A DNA stretch of 64,000 nt. It comes from Gyromitra esculenta (lineage: Eukaryota; Ascomycota; Pezizomycetes; Pezizales; Discinaceae). Where the stretch lies: contig JBCAML010000008.1 in assembly GCA_038503075.1 (NCBI GenBank), positions 992,001 to 1,056,000 of the forward strand. The letters run 5' to 3'. A model generated the notes under the pieces. That model had not been told where the DNA came from, did no database searches, and saw only the letters and a list, made by a program, of their open reading frames with translations. A program made the position numbers and the translations under genes. This document shows positions 24,042 to 34,800 of the stretch, piece after piece. How positions within the stretch are numbered: position 1 is the first letter of the stretch; each line of letters begins with the position of its first letter.

Positions 24042-25177
24042 CTATTGGCATTGGTCTATTACGGGGGTTATTGGTTAGAATGTGAACATGGCCAATGAAA
24101 AGGATTGGAAATAGGGAAGCTTACAGTAGTAATCGTTGACCTTGACGCAAGTGAATCCGCTCACGCAAGAGGTGGCACCAGTGTAGCTGATACCACCGCA
24201 CTGGCCCCACTGAGCGACGGTTCCTGAGCCCCCAGTTGTAGCAGGGGCAGAAGAAGAAGCCTTGGTGGTGCTAGAAACGAGGGTGGTAGTGGGCTTGGTG
24301 GTAGTGGGGGCGGCGGAAGTAGCAGGGGATCCTCCTCCACTGCAACTGAAGACAGGAGGGCCAGGAATGGTGTAGGAGATAGTAGAAGCGTAAAGGTTGA
24401 ACTTGATCCCAGGGTCGGTACCAGAATAGATACCGGGGATGTTGTAGGTGGCTGGGGAGGTGCTTCCACCACCGGTAACGCGGAGTTGTGCACACTCCAT
24501 ATACAACTGAGCACCTGGGTAAGAGCTGGCAGCGTGAAGAGCAATAAGTTCGCCACGGAAAAGCTAAATGAAGTTAGTGCCACTCCTGCTCGTGTGTCTT
24601 GGAAGATGTGTGGTAGCACTTACATAATCGCCAGGAGCAATGCAAGAAGGAATGGTGACGGTGACCTTGCCCTTGTTGGCAATCAGCTTAGCCACAGCCC
24701 ATTGTCCACCGCTATAACCATCCTCGTAAATCTTGAACCAGCCAGAGGTAGGAGGTGTTCCTGTGGCGCTAGCAACCTTTGCCATATAGACTAGAATTGG
24801 CCCGTTGTGGGAGGGATCAATGATCATATCAGTGTTAAAGTCAACGTCCAGTTGATGTCCCCATTGAAGAGTGATTTGAGATCCAGCGGCGACAGTGGCA
24901 ACTTTAGTAGAGATCTTTACCAAAGGATTGGGACCTCCATTGCAAGTTAAATCACCCGAAGTAACATCAGTGATTGGCTATATAGGAGGAGAAAAATCGT
25001 TAGTATTCAGAATAGGTTCTGTAAAGAATTAAAAAAAAGATCACCTACCCCGTCGTAAGTCGGGAGGCGCAGATAGTCATATGGTGTCTGCATAACCCCA
25101 TTGATCCCGATCTGTTGGAAAATGGTGTGCGCCGAAGCAGCACCCGCTAGAAGGAGTGGCGAAAGAAAGTATCTCAT
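24042..25177 (-). CDS. AA9 lytic polysaccharide monooxygenase with C-terminal CBM1
   Basis: Four exons: 25177-25049, 24977-24624, 24563-24125, 24055-24042; 311 aa. Copper enzyme that oxidatively cleaves cellulose or related glucans outside the cell. Signal peptide residues 1-16 ([16 protein letters not shown]) leave His17 as mature N-terminus (HTIFQQIG), the first half of the histidine brace. The second brace His is His100 in DPSHNGP, and the axial Tyr is Tyr182 in [11 protein letters not shown] with the second-sphere Gln180. Cys55 and Cys185 fit the conserved disulfide. A Ser/Thr/Pro-rich linker joins a CBM1 ([16 protein letters not shown], then GFTC). The last exon is only 14 nt and supplies YQCQ-stop, restoring the usual CBM1 ending; without it the frame runs into unrelated sequence. 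Function is confident; substrate preference is not visible. Confidence 0.93.
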
Positions 25178-27744
25178 TTTGGAACCTGTTCAGTCGTAAT
25201 TCCTTTAAACTGGTGATTTGGATTGATGGGAAACTCAAAACAAAGGGTGATCAGCTCCATTTTATCTTGTGGAATTTATTCGATTGTCTCCACTCGTTCC
25301 TTTTTCTTCGTGTAATGCCTAAGACTTGATATATTGTCACGCTCCAAAACTATGCCTTGTTCAGGAGCTGTATTCCGTCCGTGGAATCCACTTTGAAGCC
25401 TGCTGATATTCAGTTCCGGAGATTTTTTTTCCTGTCCGCGGATCACAGGTACAAATTCTTACGGCTAAAACTGGCAGAATATTTTAATCAACTTCATTCG
25501 GGGATTTGATTACACGACCCGCCGGGATATAATCTGGGGTACGCAATTAAATATGCCTAAAGCGGAATACGGTGTGGGGAGACCCTAGTATTCCGGCCCT
25601 AAGATCCGCAACGCGACATATTTGAAGTATAGTGGCGCCTAAGCGGATGATTTAATTCATTAGTTACTGGATCAGTAGGCTCGCAACATCATGGACTAGC
25701 GTAAACTGCCCTCCGAGTCCCAGTTGGATGGTCCTCTTCAATTTATTCCGGGTACCACTGTATGTATAACTCTATAGAACACATGGGCTCTAGACAACAA
25801 TCGCCTTTAAAGGTGGGGCATTATTATTAATTTGCGTCATGAGGAAGAAATATCGAACGCCAGCGTTACATTGGAGTCTTCCAGGCATGTCCCTCGAAAA
25901 CATCAAATTGCCAAGCCTTGATTAAGACTGGGATTCTGAGCACGAAGTTATTAAGAGCAGTAAGGATATCTCTTCGGTAGCAGATTAGGGTCCCTAGGTC
26001 GGAGACATCGGAACATCTATAGATAACCTTCGGTCTGACAGATACTTGGTCTAACGCAATACGGACACGCGAATCGATTCCTGGTAAGGGGTTAGCATCT
26101 GTCAGCTCCACATAACAATTCCGCCCTCTTGATGCCTAGTGCAATTTTCTCTAGTCCTGCTAAAGCGCCGTCCCACTCCCAGATAATCACTATTAGCCTT
26201 CTATAATCGATTCATAAATACTCGGTAATTTTTGTTATTTATTTTCGCGACCTAGCCACGGCAAAACGGTGGGTCGTTTTGCCATCCTCACTACATGTAG
26301 GGATCCACCCCTCTTTCTCTTAGGAGGTGCCGCCCTTATATCTTCGCCTTTTTAAGTTTTGCGGCTAGGGCCAAGGCTTCCATGCCAAACACCGCGATTC
26401 TAGAACACGGAAATGTTTCGTGGTGCGGTTTCCTTCCTCCGAACGGGCCCGAATGGAAACGTAGATCTCTGTTGTGATGGAGTCGAGATTTATTTAAAGA
26501 TTTTAAAAATCTGAAGGCGAAATGAGCTTGAAAATTGCCCTAAACATCAAGCCGTTTGACGATGCCGGAAAACTGACGGGTAAAGGGGCTAACGGAAGGG
26601 CCGGTCCGGATATTTGTGCTTGGGCCAAGAATGTTATGCTGGACATCAGCTGTCACTCGGTGCCCGCGAAATCTTCATTATAATTACCTCCATCTCTCAA
26701 ACGCGGAGAAAATGATATTGTGAAATGTGAGGTTTCTTCAGTCCCCGATATCATAATACCCTTACCATGCAGAGGTCGTGGCCGTCTCAAGCATTGCCTA
26801 TCGAGGGTCTCCAGCTATCCTTAAGAAATATAGTATTTGTCAGTTTATGATAAGCCAGAAACCACTTATCCAGAGTCACTTCCCTTGTTAACAACCAGAA
26901 TTATTTTAGATTGGCGATGTCATTCTAGATCCGGCGGACATATACTCACAGTAATTATATTTCAAGTTGCCCAGTTATAACAATAATTTTCCGGTCGGCC
27001 CTTCGCACCGATACCATGGTTTCCTCCAAAGCATTCCATCTAGATCCTTCTAGGGACGTGATGTGTTTCCATTCATCAAATACGCACGTGTGAAGAAAAA
27101 AACTTGGACCACGTAAACATTTGTCACAACCTAGTTTTTCTAGGGTTATAGATGGATTGGGCAATAGTCCGTAAAGTTTGCGATCCACGTTGGAGGATTC
27201 TAGAATGCTGTACGATGATGGAAGGCCAGGCGCTGGCAATGGCCGTTGATTTATGATCCTGTCGGTTTCTTACGTTCGATCGGGATTTTGATGGTTGAGA
27301 CGGCCACCTGACGAAATACCGGGATTTTAGGTTCGGGATTACTTGCATAGTCAGCCTTGGCGTGTAATGTGGGATTACAGTGGCTCATGACCCTATAGCA
27401 AATCAAAAGTAAGTGAAGATTGAAGTTTGCTAAGGAGAGAATGGTTAGGAATAGTCTACGAAATATGAATGGGACTCCCTGCAGTGGATCCTTCAAAGGG
27501 AGTTAAAGGCACCTACGTGAAAACGAGTGTCTAAGCCGCTAGGTCTATAGCTATAGGGCCAAAATGCATTGCAGCTCGGGGTCATCACACGGTATAGAAC
27601 CTAGAAAGCCCGAGCAATGAGACTAAATATATCTCTAATTTTATAACTATGCTTATGGAAACACCCTATAGGTGCTATTAGTATTTGCTTAAAGAGCAAA
27701 TACGGCTTAGGAAGCATTGTTCAATTTTAACCCACAAAATAATC
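25178..27744. other. 2.6-kb gene-poor interval
   Basis: Upstream region of the AA9 gene followed by non-coding sequence. It holds a perfect 9-bp hairpin (26260-26283) and a TACATGTA (26292-26299). A minus-strand frame at 27239-26955 is discussed among the rejected items. Confidence 0.55.
26260..26283. repeat. Perfect 9-bp inverted repeat (hairpin)
   Basis: GGCAAAACG and CGTTTTGCC are separated by a 6-nt loop, 9 bp upstream of a TACATGTA palindrome. It is not adjacent to a gene end, so a terminator role is not evident. Confidence 0.7.
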
Positions 27745-29185
27745 CTATACAACGGTGGCTAAATGCCCATATTTTTCCATTACGTAGTCAATATCTTTAT
27801 CCCCTCGCCCACTAAGATTCACCAATATCCTGATTTTCTCCCCCCTCTCAACCGCTTCTCGTGCAATCTTCGTGGCCCAAGCCACAGCGTGTGCACTTTC
27901 CAATGCTGGAATGATCCCTTCAAGCCTGCTGAGACTAAAAAAAGCCGTGATCGTTTCCTCGTCCGTCGCTCCACAGCCTTTCTCAGTTCGACCGATTGAA
28001 CTAAGATAGGCTTGTTCCGGTCCGACAGATGGATAGTCAAGGCCACTGGCAATAGAATGGACCGGTGCTGGTACAGGAGGGCCATTGGGATCTTCTGATG
28101 GCGATTTCAACATTATGGAGTTGAAGCCGTGCATTATCCCTTCCGAGCCAGAGGCAAGACTTGCAGCATGGTCCCCAAGACCAGAGGAACGGCCCAGTGG
28201 CTCGACAGCATGGAGCTTGACGGAGCTTGAATCAATAAAGACTGAAAATATTCCCTTTATTGGTAAAATTGATCGTTAGTCCCATGCAAATCGGGATGGT
28301 TCCGGGTATAGGAAAGGTGATCAGTGGTGATGCGTTGCAGCAGCTTACCATTGCGTTCGAACCACCACCACAACAGGCGACCACGTGATCTGGCAATCCG
28401 CCGGTCGCCTCTTGAAATTGTTCTTTCGCCTCTTCTCCAACAACTTTCTGAAACTCTCTAACCATCCACGGGAACGGATGTGGACCAACAACGCTACCGA
28501 TACAATACATCGCCGTGATGGGGTCTTTCATGTAGGCCTCGAAGGCACTGTCAACGGCCTCCTTCAAAGTCCTTAGGCCATGTTCCACGGAAACGACCCT
28601 TGCACCAAGTATCTTCATCCTGGTGACATTGGGATGCTCCTTCACGATGTCTACCGCACCCATGTGGATCTCACACTCCAGACCGAAGTAAGCGGCAGCA
28701 GTGGCCAAGGCAACACCATGCTGACCAGCACCAGTCTCTGCGATTACTTTGCGCTTGCCTAAATATTTGGCGAGAAGAACCTCCGCCATCTGCAGATCAT
28801 GCGTCAGTTTAGTTAACTTCGTCAGAACACGTCTAATTTAGTCTAGGGCTTACGCATAAATACTTACACAATGATTTAGCTTGTGTGCTCCAGTATGGTT
28901 CAAATCCTCTCTCTTCAAGTATATCTCAACGCCCTGCTCTTCCCCTCCGCCAACGCTTTCACTCAGTCGCTTCGCGTATTGCAGAGGGGTTGGGCGGCCT
29001 TGGTAATTCTTTCGTATGGCATCAAGTTCAGCAACGAATTCAGGGGTATTGCGAAGTTCGAGCCACCGTGTTTTAATCTCGTCCATCTCTTTTTGAAGGT
29101 TGGGTGGAATGAAACTTCCCCCGAACTGGCCGAAAAACCCATTTTCATCGGGGTGAGATGTGAGGTATGGTTCTGCAGATGTCAT
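27745..29185 (-). CDS. trpB: Stand-alone tryptophan synthase beta chain
   Basis: Three exons, 29185-28868, 28789-28349, 28254-27745; introns 28790-28867 and 28255-28348; 422 aa. PLP enzyme condensing indole and serine to tryptophan. Catalytic landmarks are present: Lys102 in HTGAHKLNH (PLP Schiff base), Glu124 in AETGAGQHG, the phosphate-binding loop GGGSNAM (about 247-253) and Ser401 in [10 protein letters not shown]. The start [10 protein letters not shown] followed by [12 protein letters not shown] is the normal TrpB N-terminus. Ascomycete tryptophan synthase is normally one alpha-beta fusion; here no alpha domain follows or precedes the beta chain. It may therefore be a paralogue used with free indole, for example in secondary metabolism, or a bacterial-type acquisition that has gained introns. 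Both are inference. Confidence 0.92.
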
Positions 29186-29718
29186 TGTCGATGCTATTTG
29201 GCCGTTTTTGGGAGGTCGAAGGTGGTATGGAGGGGCTTCGGCTATCTTAATCAAAACCCAGAGGTTCTTAAAAAATTGGAGGCACTTATACACAGACTGG
29301 CGATCATGAGGGGTTATTTGCAATAACAATTAGGTCAAGAGATTCGTCGCTGTGATGAGTCAATCTGATAGGACACAACTGCACTAGCATTGGCAAGGGT
29401 GCGGGCTGCAAACTATAGAAGCCAAGATATTATGCAGTCCCGCCAAAGGGCAGGGTTGGGGACAAAAATAACAGGAAGTAGCCAGTACTACGGGTGTGGG
29501 GGTAAGTCTGATGATAGGTGGTGGTGCGAGTAAGAGCTGTCAGTCTTTCTTCCCACTCCGCAACTCGTCGAGAGACCTGATAAAAATTGTACTGTAAGAG
29601 GTAGTGAATGTATGTATTAAACATCGAATAAAGTCAGTTAGTAATTTAAATGCGTTTGAGTCCCTCAAGAAAAAAGCTGCACCTCCACCTATCATCAGAT
29701 TTTCCCCAACACCCATAG
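29186..29718. other. Interval between trpB start and the inverted-repeat element
   Basis: Upstream region of trpB. The TA-flanked element starts only about 535 bp from the trpB start codon. No gene seen. Confidence 0.55.
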
Positions 29719-32171
29719 TACAGTCGCTCCTGCGAAGCTCCATTTTTTATGTAGGGTAACGAAAAACGGGGCTTGGAACTAGAAATTTCAATGGTTGCAA
29801 CCTACGGGGGCGCGTAGCTACCAAAGTCCAAATAAGGATTTTGAGCATTGCAACGAAAACCGAGAACGCCAAAAAATAAAAATCAGAGAACGCCAACAAA
29901 TAAAAATAAGAACGAGAACTACCGGGACACGCTGCCACCAAAGTCAAATAAAGAATTTTTGGTGACAACCGATCTGAAAACCTTGCTTGAGCCCAAGCAG
30001 ACTTGGACAAAGAAATAAAAATGCAATGAACTAATTTCACTATGCTAGTGACCTATGGCAGCAGGCTATTCCAAAAAAATTGTATTAGATATGCTGTGGA
30101 GCTAAATATTTTACTGGTCTGCTAAGTGTGAGATGCCACCAGCAAAAACTGTGGGTTGAGGTTAAAAATTCACTCGGGATTGCTTAAAAGCATCAATCAA
30201 AGTGGAGCTTAAAAATCATAACATATTACCAATCTCCATGTCTCCTTTTACTGAACCTCTCCACTGATTTCCTTCCTGGTAACGATAGTATATCAATTCT
30301 CGGTTTTTGGGTTTTCTGACTTTAGGTATTCCAGATTTGTGCTTCCTAGATTTTCCAGTGAATCCAGTTCAGTATTATTCAAGTAACAAATTTATGATGT
30401 TATAACAAATTGATAAAAAAAAAACCTATTCAGTACTAATATACCTGGCATATACCTTTATAATATTTTGATGGCTATGAGAACATTTTAGCAGGAACCT
30501 ATTGGTTTGTTTGATATATATAAAAATTTCATGTAATATTGGGGCCACTAGTAGTCCCATTCGCGAATGTACAGAAAATATAAGTACTTCAACAACCACA
30601 AAAAGTGATTTTTTGCACAGGATTTGACAATTCTTTAGAGTAGATATGGCTCACTTGAAGGGTTTCATTGGTGTCTAACAATGAGTTTAGTGCTATATCA
30701 ATCATGATTGCCAGTGTGAAAATGAGTGCTTGGTCATGAGTCTTGCCTACAAACTTGAAGTACTCGCAAAGGCATATTACAACCAACTTAAATAGTAGGA
30801 ACTTTTATGCAGAATTTACAATAATTATAGGCCTACTAGTAGGAATAGGAATAAACAAAAAAATCTGAAGAATATTTTTATACTACCTAAACCAGACTCA
30901 ATAGCAGCCTTGAGGTTGAAGGCCAGGGTTATTTGGTGTGCCTGGCTGCGGCTCTGTACATGTATCATGGGTGTGAGTATGCTTTGCGCAAAGGTTTTGC
31001 TGAGATGAGAGTTTCAAATAAAAATAAAAAGTCATTGCTTGTAACCCTAACCCTGTTCCTATTTTGCCACCAAATGCCACCACTGGCAAACTGCAACAGC
31101 CAAGCACTCCTATTTCATGGATGGTTGTTTCGTTAGTTGGTTAGTCATATGGGATTTTGGTTGTTGTGCTTTGTTATCGTTCTTTGTGTTTCCTTGGGTT
31201 TCCTCTGCAATGAGTCATGTCTTTGTCATCGAAAGAGTTGGAACTTTGGTATATAAGTGAAGGGATTTCCCCTCTCGTTTCATGGATGGATGTTTCGTTG
31301 GTCAGTTAGGTACATGGGTACATGATCGTTGCGTTCTGTTGTTCTTTGTGTTTCTTTGGCTTTCCGTTACGATGGGTCATGATTTTGTCATCGAAGGAGT
31401 TGGAATTCTAGTATATAAGCGAAGGGATTCCCCCTCTTGTTGTACTTTTTCTTCTTCTTTCCTTAAACAACATCTTCTATTGTACACTCACTGTATCTTA
31501 CAAATACAACCTCAGATTATACCTCATAATCTTTCGCTGTCGCCGTCTTCAAGTCATTATAACTTGAACCACTTGTAGAGCCTGTAGAATCTCCGCACAC
31601 TCTCCTGTCATTAGTTTCTCGTTCAAGTAGCACTGCTTATCTCGGGGGATACCTGAGAGCTTGACGAGAATCTCGCTCCTTGAGATCTCGTTGTACTTTT
31701 CCTCTTCTTTCCTTAAGCAACGTCTTCTATTGTTCACTCTTGTACTTTACAATACAAACCTCGGTTACACCTCGTAATCCTTCGCTGTCGCCGTCTTCAA
31801 GTCATCATAACTTGATCCATTTGTAGAGCCTGTAGAATCTTCGTGCATACTCTCGCTGTTGGTTTCCCGTTCAAGTAGCACTGCTCATCTCGAGGGATAC
31901 TCAAGAGCTTGACGCGAAACTCGCTCCTTGAGATCCTAAAACAATTGAATTCGATGGTAAATTTTGTCTAAATAGCTCTACCATTCTTGATTTTTTTACC
32001 CTTTGTTAGTAAATTTTTTTTAAATGTGGTGGTGGTTGCTTAGCATTCTCGCTATGAGCATTTTCGTTGTAATGCCCAAAATCCTTATTTGGACTTTGGT
32101 AGCAACGCGCCCCCGTAGCAACCCTTGTTCGTCAAAGCACCAGTTTCGTCGCGATCCCAGGAGCGACTGTA
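29719..32171. mobile_element. 2.45-kb TA-flanked inverted-repeat DNA element, non-autonomous
   Basis: Both ends read TACAGTCGCTCCTG inward (left from 29719, right ending 32171), with TA on each side as a likely target duplication. Inside, a 56-bp arm at 29804-29859 matches the inverted arm at 32061-32116 with three mismatches. The left side also carries a degenerate second copy of the subterminal repeat around 29930-29970. There is no transposase frame, so this would be a non-autonomous, Tc1/mariner-like or similar TA-targeting element. The interior contains the direct duplications described separately. Ends and arms are read directly; family assignment is inference. Confidence 0.8.
31113..31936. 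repeat. Two paired direct duplications (A-A'-B-B')
   Basis: A and A' occupy about 31113-31277 and 31278-31438; both begin TTTCATGGATGG and end with a TATATAAG box followed by GAAGGGATT. B and B' occupy about 31439-31690 and 31691-31936; both begin TTGTACTTTT and contain CGCTGTCGCCGTCTTCAAG and GTTCAAGTAGCACTGCT. Copies are clearly diverged by eye. A TATA box followed by a distinct downstream block resembles LTR U3 and R-U5 parts, but no LTR boundaries or target duplication were found. The whole array lies inside the 2.45-kb inverted-repeat element. Confidence 0.8.
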
Positions 32172-34800
32172 GCTGTGTCCAGATATAGATAGCGGAGTAG
32201 GCATTGGAAATGCTATATATTTATTATTTATTACTTCATTCGGCACATTCAATCCTTAGGTTATGGTACTCTCAAAACGCACAAAAGACACAAACCACAA
32301 AACCACCATAACTAAAAATAGAACAAATAGAACAAACAATACTCACACTCCACCACCGTCCTCAGCACCCCTTTTTCCTACTTATTCTTTTTTCCTTAGT
32401 CCCTCTACCCCTCCGCATGACCTGCATGCTTTTCATCAGTGCCGTACCTTCGGAAAGGCGGTTCCACTAGTTACTCTATACCAACGTCCCCGCAACCCTA
32501 TATCTTCCCCTCACTTTCTTCTACCTCCCCTCCTTTCCAATACTTCTTAAATTCCTGCCAAATTTTAGGCATTGGGAATGGGATAGACCATATTGTGTTT
32601 ACGTTCAACTTTTCATCTTGCCTTTTGATAACGTTGATTACTACATACTAATTTGTCTTTTATGGGAGGTTATCAATATCACCGGGGGTGTAAGAATATG
32701 TTGGAGTTGTATCCTTGGTAGGACTTTGTAATTAGTAATCAACTATATATATGGTTTCTTTCTCCGATAAACAAAATCACAAAACATCACTCGCTTAGCG
32801 GAATTGTAATACCTTCACCCATGATAGCGCGCCTGACGAAAAAAAACAATCAGCAATATATACCATATAGATCTGTAATTGGCCCCTTGTTGAATCCGGT
32901 ACCTCAATTATCAAACCTATGACTACCTGCTTCAGAATTGAGAGACGTCAGATTTGTGGTATGCTAGCTTGGATCGAGTCCTATGGTTGTATTAATTCGT
33001 CCGAAGTTATGATCTCATACCGTTCCTACATACCGTTCCCTCCAGCCGCTTGGTGTACTAAAAGTCGTTTAGATACACTTTTTGGTGCTGCACGAATTGT
33101 TTCACTAAAGGAGGCAGATTTTTATCAGAGGCAATTACTCGAGGCTTTTGGAAAGTCGACTCATATATATTTATATACTAGCAATTACTTTCCTCGCATT
33201 TATACTCTTTTGCAATAACTCTGTGAGCGTAGATATATGCAGCCTTACTATGGACCTAGGTTCATTTGAAATCCGAGTCCGCATAGCTCGTTTCCTGAAG
33301 GACCTAAAAAGCAGCGTATTGGAAGACGAGTCATCGTGATGGAAACACCAAAAATCTCTCTGGACTACTTAACTCATCCTCTTCGAGTCAGAACCGAGGG
33401 AATACGCTTCAAAACTAGCGACCTGCTCGACATCAGAGCACGGGCTGAGGTAGGTGACCATTTCCAAATAGATATAGGCTAGAATGATCCAAAATCTAGT
33501 CGCCTATTCGTTTCATCCAGCTCAGGACGCCTCCAAAACCCATCATCGGTATAGGCCATCGTCAGGGGGCCGAGGGGAGAATACATTTATTCAGCAACCC
33601 TGAGAACTTGGCTCATTTCTCCAAGGATTAGAGTCCGAAGGAGTGAGAGTTGCTAGGTGAGTGGTTGGGCTGGGGGACCGGAAATTTGAGCTCTTTTAAC
33701 TCAACCCTGATTTCCTCCATGACCACTGACTTCCTAGACTGCTTCAGCCATAGGGATAACGCAAGATATACACACAACCAGTGGTGGATAGCTCAGTAAT
33801 AGAGAAGTGTATAGCGGATTGTTTGCAGGTATACATAAAGATAGGTTTAAGATTTATAGCCAATTCATCTAGTCAGCTCCTAACATCGAAAAGGTCGGTA
33901 ATATATCCATGCACCACCCTATGCGGCGAAACAAAGAAGAATATCTTTCATATAGGAAAAAAAACCCCCAAGCTTGTATTTTTAACCAACGAATCCCAAT
34001 ACTTCACAATATGGCAGGTTTAGTCCCCAATACAAAGGAGCCCTGCTGCCAACTTCCCAATTGATCGATCGACTCTTGTTTGAATTGTGAATGTGGTGAA
34101 GACTTGAATCGAATAGAGAAAGTAGACTAGCTGACTAGTAATATTTCTCTACTCGAGAGCACTCTAACATCCTCTAACTACAGTTAATCAATTGACTGAA
34201 ACGGATCATTTCGACACTATTACGAAGCAATAAATGTCTACTTAACTGTAAAGTCTGTCGAGTAAGTCTCAGTATTGTGAATACTCCCAGCCCCACTAAC
34301 TAATGAATCAGCAAGAGGGAAATGCGATGGAATCTAGATAGAGAAAAACTGTGCATTTCCAAATATATCTACAATACCAGCACAATCTCCCAGAAAATTT
34401 TCCATCAGACAAACTTGTATTTCCTTCTCAATTGATAAAGAAAAATTGACCCACCAACGACGCGCGCTCTCGCCAAATAACAAGAAAAAGGAGATGCCAA
34501 TGCTAGAAAACCATAAGAAAACAAAACAAAAGATAAACTTGAACACTAACATTGAAATGTTACAACCCAGGTATAACTCACTCCCCTAGAAAATCTCGAG
34601 TCCACAACACAAAATTCTCATCGACTCGTAAAACTCCATCCATCACAAAAATTAGACCCCGAAATAATAAGAAACTCTCCTCCTACCAGTGGAAAACATA
34701 AGGGTTGCAACTCGCCAGTCAAAGCCAGAACCAAAAACCATGAATCTCAATCCCATTTACACAAGAAGAGAAAATACTCGAAGATTTAACATTACCCTCC
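32172..34800. other. 2.6-kb gene-poor interval
   Basis: No convincing gene. Frames such as 32263-32550 are low-complexity with no domain. It ends at the 3' end of SNT1. Confidence 0.5.

Noticed and set aside
26955..27239. Minus-strand frame ending in ADRKIIVITG, resembling the start of a sirtuin NAD-binding motif
   Set aside because: The motif stops before the diagnostic GAGIS, and no continuation (PDFR and later motifs) was found in any frame downstream. Similarity is too short to call even a pseudogene.
32690..32800. TGTTGGAG...-like stretch resembling the start of a copia LTR
   Set aside because: No matching end, target duplication or second copy in the window.
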